Of a DNA stretch of 64,000 nucleotides, positions 33,448 to 41,186 are shown in pieces. The position numbers were made by a program, and so were the translations under genes. The notes below the pieces were generated by a model that saw only the letters and a list, made by a program, of their open reading frames with translations, was not told the origin of the DNA and did not search any database. Source of the stretch: JBBCJR01 sp037190805 (GTDB taxonomy: Bacteria > Pseudomonadota > Alphaproteobacteria > Sphingomonadales > Sphingomonadaceae); contig JBBCJR010000005.1 of NCBI GenBank assembly GCA_037190805.1, positions 143,356-207,355 on the forward strand. Reading direction: 5' to 3'. How positions within the stretch are numbered: position 1 is the stretch's first letter; the number at the start of each line of letters is the position of its first letter.

Positions 33448-34451
33448 AACTCGCCAGTCTGAAGGGTGGCCGCGACGGCCGCCTCGTCATCGTCTCCGAC
33501 GATCTGTCCGCCTGCGTGGAGGCCGGGCGGATCGCCCCGACACTACAAGCAGCGCTCGATGACTGGGCCGAGGCGGCGCCCCGGCTCCAGGCGCTGGCCG
33601 CGGATCTGGCGCGTGGCGTTGCGCCGGCCATGCCGTTCGACCAGGACATGGCGGCCGCCCCCCTGCCCCGCGCCTATCAGTGGGCGGACGGTTCGGCCTA
33701 TGTGAATCATGTCGCCCTGGTCCGGCAGGCGCGGGGCGCGGAGCTGCCCGACAGTTTCTGGCATGATCCGCTGGTCTATCAGGGCGGGTCCGACGGCTTT
33801 CTGGGCGCCCGCGATCCCATCCCCCTCGCCGATGAGGACTGGGGTTGCGACATGGAGGCCGAAGTGGTCGTCGTCACCGGCGACGTGCCGCAGGGTGTCG
33901 ACCGGAGCACCGCGCTCGGCCTCATCCGCCTGGTCGGACTGGTCAATGACGTCTCGCTGCGCAACCTGATCCCCGCCGAGTTGGCGAAGGGCTTCGGCTT
34001 CTATCAGTCCAAGCCCGCCAGCGCCTTCTCGCCCGTCTTCGTTACCCCGGACGCGCTGGGCCCCGCCTGGCAGGAGGGCAAGTTGCACGGCACGCTCGAG
34101 GTCGACCTCAACGGCCAGCCGTTCGGCCGCGCCGATGCCGGCGTCGACATGACCTTCGACTTCGGCACGCTGATCGCGCACCTGGCCAAGACCCGTGCCC
34201 TGGCGGCGGGCACCCTCGTCGGGTCCGGCACGGTTTCAAACCGCGACGGAGACGGCGGGCCGGGCCGACCGGTGGTCGATGGCGGACTGGGCTATAGCTG
34301 CCTCGCCGAGCTGCGCATGGTCGAAACGATCCTGCACGGCAAACCGGCGACGCCCTTCCTCCGGCATGGCGACCGCGTCCGCATCCGCATGGACGACACG
34401 GCGGGCCAGCCGATCTTTGGCGTCATCGATCAGGTCGTGGCTTCGACATAA
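33444..34451 (+). CDS. fahA: fumarylacetoacetate hydrolase family protein
   Basis: A 335-aa FAH-family hydrolase expected to split fumarylacetoacetate into fumarate and acetoacetate. The N-terminal KLASLKGGRDGRLVIVSDD matches the bacterial Fah subgroup; metal-site acidic residues are in WGCDMEAEVVVVTGDVP, and NDVSLRNLIPAELAKGFGFYQSKPASAFSP and GTVSNRD are conserved. The start overlaps the VOC gene stop. It is the last gene of the phhA operon. Confidence 0.93.
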   Translation: MKLASLKGGRDGRLVIVSDDLSACVEAGRIAPTLQAALDDWAEAAPRLQALAADLARGVAPAMPFDQDMAAAPLPRAYQWADGSAYVNHVALVRQARGAELPDSFWHDPLVYQGGSDGFLGARDPIPLADEDWGCDMEAEVVVVTGDVPQGVDRSTALGLIRLVGLVNDVSLRNLIPAELAKGFGFYQSKPASAFSPVFVTPDALGPAWQEGKLHGTLEVDLNGQPFGRADAGVDMTFDFGTLIAHLAKTRALAAGTLVGSGTVSNRDGDGGPGRPVVDGGLGYSCLAELRMVETILHGKPATPFLRHGDRVRIRMDDTAGQPIFGVIDQVVAST

Positions 34452-34456
34452 GCTGT

Positions 34457-34492
34457 GGTGACGGCCTGCGGATCTCCCGTGGCGCCGTCACC
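34457..34492 (+). terminator. hairpin between convergent fahA and membrane protein gene
   Basis: GGTGACGGC (34457-34465) pairs with GCCGTCACC (34484-34492). There is no T-run on either strand, so it is only a candidate terminator or a transcript-end stabiliser. Confidence 0.4.
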
Positions 34493-34516
34493 CGCACCAT
34501 CAGCGCCGGGCCGATG

Positions 34517-35188
34517 TCAGTCGTGTCCCAGCCTGATGCCCGTGCTGCGATAGAGGAAGGCCGGCAGGAACGACCCATAGAGTCGCCGCCGGCCGCGCGG
34601 CCCCTTGGCGATATAGATACCCGCCTCGTCATTGCGCCACACATTGGGATAGACGAGCCGCCCACCGGCAATCAGCCGATTCTTGCCCACCGTATCCAGC
34701 ACGCCCATCGCCACCACCCGGCGATGGCCTCGCCATGCCGAGATCCCGACGATCGCCGCCAGTACCGCCAGCAGTCCGCCCTGGACGATCAGAAGGCCCA
34801 GCAGATGGCGATTGCCACCGGCCGGCGCGGTCACGACCGTGCCGTCCTCCCTGTTCACCGGCCGAATGCGCCCTTCCGCCTCGGACAATAGAACGCCGCC
34901 CCTGACATCGACCGTCATCACCACTGGCGGTTTCTCGTCACAGACCAGCTTCAGCGTGCGCCAGCCGGGGCCATCGCCGATCACCTGCCACTCACGCGCG
35001 GCGGAGCAGGCAAAGCCGGCCTGGCTCGCGACGTCGGCGACAAACCGCAGCACCGCCGCCGCATCCTTGTCGGCCAGTGCAGCGTAAAGACGGCGCGCTT
35101 CCCCGGCGCCACGGGTTTCGGGGGCCGCCACAGCGGGCATCGCCGCAGCCAGCAGCAGGCAGGTGGCAAGGGAGCGGAATGCGTGCAT
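34517..35188 (-). CDS. exported protein with signal peptide and one membrane segment, unknown
   Basis: A 223-aa protein. The signal peptide ends near MPAVAAPE; a periplasmic domain of about 110 residues with two Cys (GFACSAA, LVCDEKP) follows, then one membrane helix (LLGLLIVQGGLLAVLAAIVGI) and a basic C-terminal tail with GRRRLYGSFLPAFLYRSTG. No family was recognised. It lies between fahA (convergent) and tRNA-Thr. Start chosen for the signal peptide. Confidence 0.65.
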   Translation of the reverse strand: MHAFRSLATCLLLAAAMPAVAAPETRGAGEARRLYAALADKDAAAVLRFVADVASQAGFACSAAREWQVIGDGPGWRTLKLVCDEKPPVVMTVDVRGGVLLSEAEGRIRPVNREDGTVVTAPAGGNRHLLGLLIVQGGLLAVLAAIVGISAWRGHRRVVAMGVLDTVGKNRLIAGGRLVYPNVWRNDEAGIYIAKGPRGRRRLYGSFLPAFLYRSTGIRLGHD

Positions 35189-35268
35189 GATGCCAGACTT
35201 GCCATAACAGACGGATGCCCCCTCATATCCGGGGTATCCGAACCGATGCAACGCTATGGGGACCGAAA

Positions 35269-35343
35269 TGGTGCCGCAGGGGAGGATTGAACTCCCGACC
35301 TCGTCATTACCAATGACGCGCTCTACCACTGAGCTACTGCGGC
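35269..35343 (-). tRNA. tRNA-Thr (anticodon GGT)
   Basis: On the minus strand the acceptor GCCGCAG pairs with CTGCGGC, followed by a discriminator A and encoded CCA. The D arm is GCTCAGTGGTAGAGC, the anticodon stem CGTCA/TGACG encloses TTGGTAA with anticodon GGT (reads ACC, threonine), and the T arm is GGGAGTTCAATCCTCCC. All four stems form, so it is intact. Confidence 0.97.
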
Positions 35344-35380
35344 GAAGGCGCCGCGCTATGGGGCGTCGAAGCGGGCCTTG

Positions 35381-36550
35381 TCAACCCACGGATGGCTCCG
35401 GGCGCGGTGGTGCGCCGGGATCGGCGTCGGGCAGCTGCATCCCGTCCGCCGGGTAAGGCATGATCAGTTCCCCGTTGGGCGCAGCGGTGAAGCTGGTCTG
35501 AGTGGGGTAGGCAAACTCGATACCGCGGCCGTTCAAAGCCTTCAGAATCGCGACACCGATCTGATGGCGGGCTTGAAACACCTCATCATAGACCGACGAA
35601 TGAATGTCGAACTGGACGTCGAAATCGATCGAGCTGGCGGCGAAGTTGACGAGGCCGGCCCGCACCAGCGTGCAGCGCGGCACCGATTCCACCGCCGCGC
35701 GGAGAATGTCGGGCAACTGCTCCACGACATCAGGCGAAGTCTGATAGATGACGCCGATGGCCAGTGACATCCGTCGCCGGTCGATGCGCGCGGTGTTGTG
35801 AATCTCCTTGTTGAGCAGGTTCGCGTTCGAGATCACCACCTCCTCGCCGGCATTGGCCCTGACCCGTGTGGTCTTGAGGCCGATTTCCTCGACCGTGCCC
35901 GACGTCTGGTCCCAGCTGATCGCATCACCCTTGCGGAACGGCTTGTCGAACAGGATCGACAGCGCCGCGAACAGGTCCGAGAAGATGCCCTGGGCGGCCA
36001 GGCCGATGGCGATGCCGCCAACGCCGAGGCCGGCGACCAGGCCGGTCACGTTCACCCCCAGATTGTCCAGGATGACGATCAGCGCGATCGCGAACACCGA
36101 AAAGCTGACCAGCAGGCGGATGATGCCCATTGCGGAACCGAAGGTGCCGAGCTCGTCCTGATTCCGGGCCGCCCGGCGTTCGATCAGGCCTATGACCAGT
36201 TCGCGCGCCCAGATCGCGACCTGAAGCGCAAAGGCGATGGTGAACAGATTGCCGATGAAGGCTTCGACCCGCGGCGGCGGATTCAGGCCTTCGGACAGCA
36301 GGCGCGCGGCGACCAGGACCATGAACCACAATTGCGTCTTGCCGGCGAGATGGCCAACGATCGCGGCAACGCTGCCGGGGCGGCCTTCCCCCATCCTGCG
36401 CAGATGGCGCCGGACATAGAGCATCACGGACACCAGCAGCGTTCCGATAGCGGCCGCGATCAGGATGTCGATGGCATTCACGTGGAGCCAGTTCAGCATG
36501 TCGACCAGCATGGCGTTCATCCGGGCCGCAAAGGCGTCGGTGGCAGTCAT
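35381..36550 (-). CDS. mechanosensitive ion channel, MscS family
   Basis: A 389-aa inner-membrane channel with about four transmembrane helices and the pore-lining glycine/alanine helix GLVAGLGVGGIAIGLAAQGIFSDLFAALSIL. The beta domain (FRKGDAISWDQTSGTVEEIGLKTTRVRANAGEEVVISNANLLNKEI) and the alpha/beta C-terminal domain follow. It opens under membrane tension to relieve osmotic shock. A proline-rich tail ends the protein. Its start overlaps the topoisomerase stop by one base. Confidence 0.93.
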   Translation of the reverse strand: MTATDAFAARMNAMLVDMLNWLHVNAIDILIAAAIGTLLVSVMLYVRRHLRRMGEGRPGSVAAIVGHLAGKTQLWFMVLVAARLLSEGLNPPPRVEAFIGNLFTIAFALQVAIWARELVIGLIERRAARNQDELGTFGSAMGIIRLLVSFSVFAIALIVILDNLGVNVTGLVAGLGVGGIAIGLAAQGIFSDLFAALSILFDKPFRKGDAISWDQTSGTVEEIGLKTTRVRANAGEEVVISNANLLNKEIHNTARIDRRRMSLAIGVIYQTSPDVVEQLPDILRAAVESVPRCTLVRAGLVNFAASSIDFDVQFDIHSSVYDEVFQARHQIGVAILKALNGRGIEFAYPTQTSFTAAPNGELIMPYPADGMQLPDADPGAPPRPEPSVG

Positions 36551-37563
36551 CAGGCAGCCCTTTCGCAGGCAGGGGCGCGATCAACCTCGAGAAAGGCGAT
36601 CAGGCCGCGTTCGGCAGATGTGAGATAGCGGGTCGCACGCGGCAACCGTAGCCCGCCCAATCCCTCGCCCCGCTTGGCGCGGTCGACCAGCGCGGGGTGG
36701 ACATAGGATTTGCGCGCGATTGCCGGCGTATTGCCCAGTGCGGCCGCAACCGGCGTCAGCAAGGCGTTGACGCCCGGCGGCGCATCGCCCCCGGCATGCA
36801 GGGTTTCGAACGCAATGACGCTCGCGCCCCAGGTGCGGAAATGCTTGGCGGTGAAATCGTCCCCCATCACCGCCCGGATATAGGCGTTGACGTCGCTCGA
36901 TGTCACCGGCCGCGTCTCGCCCGTTTCGTCGATGAACTGGAACAACCGCTGGCCGGGCAAGTCCTGGCAGCGGCGGACAATGCGGGCCAGACTGCGGTCC
37001 TCGACCGTCAGCCGCTGCATCTTTCCCGACTTGCCGCGATAGCAGAGCTTCAGCCGGCGGGCACCGGCCTCGACATGGCGGGCGCGCAGCGTCGTTGCGC
37101 CGAAACTGCCGTTCGCCCGCGCATAGCCATCATTGCCGACCCGGACATGACCGACGTCCAGCAGTCGGACGACCGCCGCGACGATGTTGTCACGGCCCAG
37201 CGTCCGGCCGGCGAGGTCGCGTTCGACCTGCCGGCGCAACCGCGGCAGCGCCCGCCCGAAGCTGGCGCAGCCGTCATATTTCTCGGCCTCGCGGGCGGCG
37301 CGGAAGGCGGGATGATAGCGATATTGCTTGCGGCCCCGCTCATCATGTCCGGTCGCCTGGATATGGCCGTCCGGCGACGGGCAGAACCAGGCGTCGACAT
37401 AGGCGGGCGGCAGGCCGACGGCGTTCAGCCGGTCGATCTCCCCCCGATCCGTAATGCGCGCGCCGCCCACCTCATAATAGGCCCAGCCGCGCTTCAGCCG
37501 GCGACGCGTGATCCCCGGCATATCATGATCATCGACATGGACGAGGGCAGGACGATCGGTCAT
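36550..37563 (-). CDS. DNA topoisomerase IB (poxvirus-type)
   Basis: A 337-aa type IB topoisomerase that relaxes supercoils through a 3'-phosphotyrosine. Catalytic residues are visible: Arg141 in GHVRVGN, a basic FTAKHFRTWGAS block (Arg243), and the tyrosine nucleophile Tyr287 in ARKSYVHP. The size matches the bacterial viral-like enzymes. It is coupled to mscS by overlapping stop and start. It is divergent from pfpI. Confidence 0.94.
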   Translation of the reverse strand: MTDRPALVHVDDHDMPGITRRRLKRGWAYYEVGGARITDRGEIDRLNAVGLPPAYVDAWFCPSPDGHIQATGHDERGRKQYRYHPAFRAAREAEKYDGCASFGRALPRLRRQVERDLAGRTLGRDNIVAAVVRLLDVGHVRVGNDGYARANGSFGATTLRARHVEAGARRLKLCYRGKSGKMQRLTVEDRSLARIVRRCQDLPGQRLFQFIDETGETRPVTSSDVNAYIRAVMGDDFTAKHFRTWGASVIAFETLHAGGDAPPGVNALLTPVAAALGNTPAIARKSYVHPALVDRAKRGEGLGGLRLPRATRYLTSAERGLIAFLEVDRAPACERAA

Positions 37564-37666
37564 GGGCGTCTGAACGCCATCCCGTCATGGCGCGTTCCCC
37601 GGTTACGCTGGAACCAGCCGGCAAGGGCACCCGTTTTTCGTCTGTCCCCCGCCCAGGAGTATCGTC

Positions 37667-38206
37667 ATGACCGCCATCGATCAGGCCCGCGTCCTCATCC
37701 TCGCCACTCATCGTTTCGAGCAGTCCGAATTGTTCCAACCGCGTTCGGAACTGCTCGATGCCGGTGCCAAGGTCACCATCGCCTCGATCGAACTCGGCGA
37801 GATCCAGGGAACCGAGCACGACGAGAAGGGCCTGACGATCAGCGTCGATGCGACGCTGGACCAGGTATCTGCGGACGATTTCGATGCATTGCTGCTGCCC
37901 GGCGGCGTCGGCAATCCCGACCGGCTGCGGACCGAGAAGAAAGCGATTGCCCTGATCCGCGCCTTCGTCGACCAGAACAAGCCCGTCGCCGCCATTTGCC
38001 ATGGCCCCTGGCTGCTGGTCGAGGCGGATATCCTCAAAGGCAGGACGGCAACGTCCTGGCCGTCCATCCGCACCGACCTTAAAAATGCCGGCGCCACTGT
38101 GGTCGACGAGGAAGTGGTCGTCGATGGCAACCTCATTACCAGCCGTAAGCCCGACGATCTGCCCGCGTTCACCGAGGCGCTGATTACCGCAATCCGCGAA
38201 AACTGA
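37667..38206 (+). CDS. DJ-1/PfpI family protein
   Basis: A 179-aa class I amidotransferase-fold protein. The reactive cysteine is in VAAICHGPWLLVEADILKGR, with a glutamate in the early THRFEQSELFQPR segment. Family members are reported as proteases, deglycases or stress proteins; which applies here is unclear. CAGGAG lies upstream of the start. Single-gene unit. Confidence 0.92.
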   Translation: MTAIDQARVLILATHRFEQSELFQPRSELLDAGAKVTIASIELGEIQGTEHDEKGLTISVDATLDQVSADDFDALLLPGGVGNPDRLRTEKKAIALIRAFVDQNKPVAAICHGPWLLVEADILKGRTATSWPSIRTDLKNAGATVVDEEVVVDGNLITSRKPDDLPAFTEALITAIREN

Positions 38207-38221
38207 GGCCCGGATCGCTGC

Positions 38222-39568
38222 TCAGCCGGAACGGACCGGACGGAAGCGGGGCGCCAGTGTCGGCGCCGGCCGCGCGCTCCGACGTTTCTCCCACGTCGCG
38301 AGGCCGATCTCGACCGCGAGAATCATGTACATGAAGCTGAGGAAGCCGAGGCCGACGAACATTGACGCGGCCAGATAGACGAGGTGGCAGTTTCGCAGCG
38401 CGGTCGCCAGGTCGCCGACCCAGCGATCACCCTCGGGCGTCGTCCTGCGGCGATAGCGGCGGCGCAGCGCCATCATCTTGACGAGCAACGATCCATGCAG
38501 CCCCAGATAAAGGGCCAGGCCCAGCCAGCCCTGCTCGCCCAGCATCTCGAAATAGCTGTTGTGGAAAGCGCGCGCTGCATCGGTGACCACCTCGCGCGAT
38601 GAATCCTCACCATCCCGCCTGACCAATGCGATGTCGAGTCGGTTCAACACATAGACACCGAAGCCGCCGCCAGCCGGATGGTCGGAGACATAATCCAGCG
38701 TCCACTTCCACACCGCCAGCCGGGTCGATGCCGAGGTGTCAGCCTCATAGGTCTGGATCGTCGACATCCGGCCGGTGAAACTGTCAGGCAACAGCGGCAT
38801 CGCCGCCAAGGTCACCGCCGCCAGCGCCCCGCCCAGCAGCACCGGCCGCCGCGAATCGAGCACCAGCAGCACCCCCAGCACCGCCATGCAGACGAGACCG
38901 GTACGCGCCTCCGTGCCGATCGGGATCAGCACCGAGGCGAAAATCAGCCCGGCGATGAACAGACGGAACAGCCGCCCCTTCGGCACCAGCGTCTGATGCT
39001 TGCCCAGATAGAGGATCAGCGGGATGACCGCGATCGCGATGCACGAGATGGTCGAGCTTTCGTAAAGCCCGCTATTGTTGTCGACCATCAGGTTCAGCGT
39101 GCCATAGCCGCCTCCACCCGCAAGCGTCTTCAACCCGCCCACGATCGTCACCGAGGCCACCGACATGACGATGAACATCAAGGTCGCCTCGATCCGCAGC
39201 CGGGTGAGCAGAGCCATCGGCAGGAAGATGGCGAATACGACCACCTTCCACGCCCAGTCCCATTTCTGCCAGGCCATGTCGGGCACGGCGGCATGCACTG
39301 TCGTCCATCCCGCCCAGGCGAGGATCGCCAGCATCAGGCCCTGATGAAACGTGACCTTCACCCCTCGGCGCGCATCGATCAGCAGCCAGCCGGTCACGGC
39401 CAGCGCGACCATGATCTGCGACAGCGGCACCGAGTTCAGCAGATAATAGGACAGCCGCTGCGGGGACACGAGGTCGCAGTAGATATAGGCCAGCGTCCAG
39501 ATGAACGGCCGACGGAAACCGAGTGCGATCAGCCCGGCGAGAAAGAACAGGATCGACAGGTCACGCAT
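38222..39568 (-). CDS. putative O-glycosylation ligase, exosortase A system-associated
   Basis: A 448-aa polytopic membrane protein of the O-antigen ligase/Wzy_C group. RDLSILFFLAGLIALGFRRPFIWTLAYIY and the periplasmic loop HNSYFEMLGEQGWLGLALYLG match the ligase family linked to exosortase A (XrtA) loci. It would polymerise or transfer an undecaprenyl-linked glycan. The start overlaps a 41-codon microgene. A PEP-CTERM protein and the matching glycosyltransferase are just upstream, but exosortase itself is not in the window. Confidence 0.87.
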   Translation of the reverse strand: MRDLSILFFLAGLIALGFRRPFIWTLAYIYCDLVSPQRLSYYLLNSVPLSQIMVALAVTGWLLIDARRGVKVTFHQGLMLAILAWAGWTTVHAAVPDMAWQKWDWAWKVVVFAIFLPMALLTRLRIEATLMFIVMSVASVTIVGGLKTLAGGGGYGTLNLMVDNNSGLYESSTISCIAIAVIPLILYLGKHQTLVPKGRLFRLFIAGLIFASVLIPIGTEARTGLVCMAVLGVLLVLDSRRPVLLGGALAAVTLAAMPLLPDSFTGRMSTIQTYEADTSASTRLAVWKWTLDYVSDHPAGGGFGVYVLNRLDIALVRRDGEDSSREVVTDAARAFHNSYFEMLGEQGWLGLALYLGLHGSLLVKMMALRRRYRRRTTPEGDRWVGDLATALRNCHLVYLAASMFVGLGFLSFMYMILAVEIGLATWEKRRSARPAPTLAPRFRPVRSG

Positions 39569-39686
39569 CGTCGGCGCCCGTGCCGCCTGGGGGCGGATCC
39601 TGGTCGAGATCCGTACGACGGAGCAGCAGCAGGGCGATCAGGGCCATGCTGCCGTGACTGACGACCAGCGCGAAGATGTCGATCAT
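39561..39686 (-). CDS. 41-aa single-TM microprotein ahead of the O-ligase
   Basis: A minus-strand ORF from ATG at 39686 to TGA at 39561-39563, overlapping the O-ligase start by 8 bp. A strong SD (AAAGGAGAGG) lies 6 bases upstream, better than any SD directly in front of the O-ligase. The product is a hydrophobic helix IFALVVSHGSMALIALLLLRR followed by an acidic, Pro/Gly-rich tail ending GADDA. It may couple ligase translation or form a small membrane partner. No family known to me. Confidence 0.65.
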   Translation of the reverse strand: MIDIFALVVSHGSMALIALLLLRRTDLDQDPPPGGTGADDA

Positions 39687-39712
39687 GGCGCCTCTCCTTT
39701 CGTCAGTGCCGT

Positions 39713-39752
39713 TTCCCTGCGCTTATCCGGTGCCGCTTGACGGCCCGTTAAG
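39713..39752 (-). promoter_or_regulatory. 40-nt conserved upstream motif, copy 1 (O-ligase side)
   Basis: This 40-nt stretch matches 41124-41163, in front of the exosortase-type glycosyltransferase, at 32 of 40 positions, including TATCCG and CTTGACG...CGTTAAG cores. It lies 27-66 bases upstream of the microgene start, a promoter position. On the minus strand it also contains GG-N10-GC, the sigma-54 spacing, but copy 2 does not keep this well. Confidence 0.5.
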
Positions 39753-40094
39753 AAAATTCCAGCCTCTGAAGAAAGATTCATGATCCATGCTTGGAGAACC
39801 GACCCCTTTTCGTCAGTAATTTGTCTGTGTTGATGGGAAAGCATAGACAATCAAATTACTGTCAGGGGCGTTCTTACAGACACCTGACAAACATAAGACG
39901 ATGCCTTGTACATTTTACATGATCAAGAGCATCAAGAACAATGGCCTTCGTTTCTATAGCCTGCAACCGACCCAAGGGCACGCAGCCGATGCTCGCGGCA
40001 ACCGGCGGTGGGAAGATGGCCACCCACCCGGCGCAAGACTTCGCGAGGACATCCTGCCCGCCGCCAAGCACAGCAAGACGGCGGAGGGGACTCT
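39753..40094. other. intergenic region with nested inverted repeats, no gene seen
   Basis: This low-GC gap follows the PEP-CTERM gene and lies upstream of the O-ligase unit. The perfect inverted repeat CAGTAATTTG (39814-39823) / CAAATTACTG (39852-39861) is followed at once by TGTCAGG (39860-39866) / CCTGACA (39883-39889). Short ORFs here lack SD sequences and family motifs. The repeats may be operators or an RNA structure. Confidence 0.5.
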
Positions 40095-40733
40095 TCAACC
40101 TGCAGGCGCGGTGACTGCGCGACGGCGCATCGCGCCGCCCACTAGACCAAAGCCGGCGATCATCATCAACCATGTCGCAGGCTCGGGAATACTCGACGTC
40201 AAATAGGTGATGGTCAGCGAGGATTTGAGGTAGGTATCGGTTCTTTGGAATACGAACTCGTCTACGGGCAGGTTGAGGCTACCTTCGTTCGCCCGAAAGC
40301 CAATGGCAATGACCCCGGCACCGATGAAAGGTGACCAATCCACAACGTCGAACGTGCCGTCGCCATATGCCTTAAAGGGATAGGGCGACCCCGAGAGCGC
40401 GGCCGTTGCATTGCCCAAGGTCGGAACAAGATAGGAGACGCCGTCCAGGACCACGCCAGCGCTGGAAGTCATTGTGTAATCGAAATTTCCGTAGGGGACC
40501 GGCCCATCGGGGTTTGGATTGGAGACCGTCCCGCTCCACCATTGCTCTTGGACCAGGCCGATTTGGATGCCGATGAGGGTATTCAGATCGCCGTCAAACT
40601 TCTGAATATAAGCTGGCGGCATTGGGGAGCATGTGCATGATTCCGCGATCACGCTCTGCTCGATTACCGTCGCTGCTTGTGACGGCAACGCCGCCGTTGC
40701 CACAATGGCAGCCACTACAAACGATGACTTCAT
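40095..40733 (-). CDS. PEP-CTERM sorting domain protein
   Basis: A 212-aa exported protein. Signal peptide (VVAAIVATAALPSQA), a secreted beta-rich domain with one CTC pair near residue 33, and the C-terminal sorting tag PEPATWLMMIAGFGLVGGAMRRR (PEP motif, membrane helix, basic tail), the substrate signature for exosortase. GGGAGA lies upstream of the start. Such proteins are trimmed by exosortase and linked to extracellular polysaccharide or biofilm. The neighbouring O-ligase and glycosyltransferase fit this. Confidence 0.9.
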   Translation of the reverse strand: MKSSFVVAAIVATAALPSQAATVIEQSVIAESCTCSPMPPAYIQKFDGDLNTLIGIQIGLVQEQWWSGTVSNPNPDGPVPYGNFDYTMTSSAGVVLDGVSYLVPTLGNATAALSGSPYPFKAYGDGTFDVVDWSPFIGAGVIAIGFRANEGSLNLPVDEFVFQRTDTYLKSSLTITYLTSSIPEPATWLMMIAGFGLVGGAMRRRAVTAPAG

Positions 40734-41186
40734 GACGTTCTCCCGGTTTTCGGGGAGGGAAGCAAATTTCGGTCCAACCCCCTCATTGTCGACTTTCTGC
40801 GTCGACAGGAATCTTCGACTGTTAACTATACCGACAATTCATTCGCACCCCACTGTCCAGCCGGCAACGCCCTCAGCATGACGCAGCCATCGCTCGCTCT
40901 GGGCAGGGCTGTGGCTCTGGCGCTGCGGGCGCCACCCCCACAGCAAACTCCAGCAAAATGCCGGACGCTTCGGCCGCCCCATTGTTGCCACCTGCATTGT
41001 CGCGATTGAGATTGCTCGTCACCGCCGCCTGGCACCTAGAATCCAATGCAGGCTGGCGCGGCGAACTTGGCCGAGCAACGATTGCGCCATGCCTAGGAGA
41101 TCAGCACTATCGACCGTGGCCAGTTCCCTGAGCCTATCCGCTGCTACTTGACGCGGCGTTAAGGGCTGTGGCGCATAAGCACCCGC
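40734..41186. promoter_or_regulatory. divergent intergenic region between PEP-CTERM and glycosyltransferase genes
   Basis: 453 bp without a credible gene. It holds the palindrome TGTCGAC-N7-GTCGACA at 40787-40807, 54-74 bp upstream of the PEP-CTERM start, a likely operator, and the second copy of the 40-nt motif close to the glycosyltransferase start. The part around 40800-40850 is AT-rich. Confidence 0.5.
41124..41163 (+). promoter_or_regulatory. 40-nt conserved upstream motif, copy 2 (glycosyltransferase side)
   Basis: Second copy of the 40-nt motif, ending 23 bases before the glycosyltransferase ATG. It contains CTTGACG, a possible -35 element, then CGTTAAG. Relative to its gene it is in the opposite orientation from copy 1, so a symmetric binding site is more likely than a simple promoter. 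Confidence 0.5.

Noticed and set aside
39713..39752. Sigma-54 promoter in front of the O-ligase microgene
   Set aside because: GG-N10-GC spacing is present but the -12 element is AAGC rather than TTGC, and the second motif copy does not keep it.
39901..40206. Plus-strand ORF of about 100 codons over the PEP-CTERM 3' end
   Set aside because: It overlaps the PEP-CTERM gene antisense, has no SD and has the composition of a shadow frame.
40826..41035. Minus-strand 69-codon ORF between the PEP-CTERM gene and the glycosyltransferase
   Set aside because: No ribosome site, no recognisable motif and composition like a chance frame.
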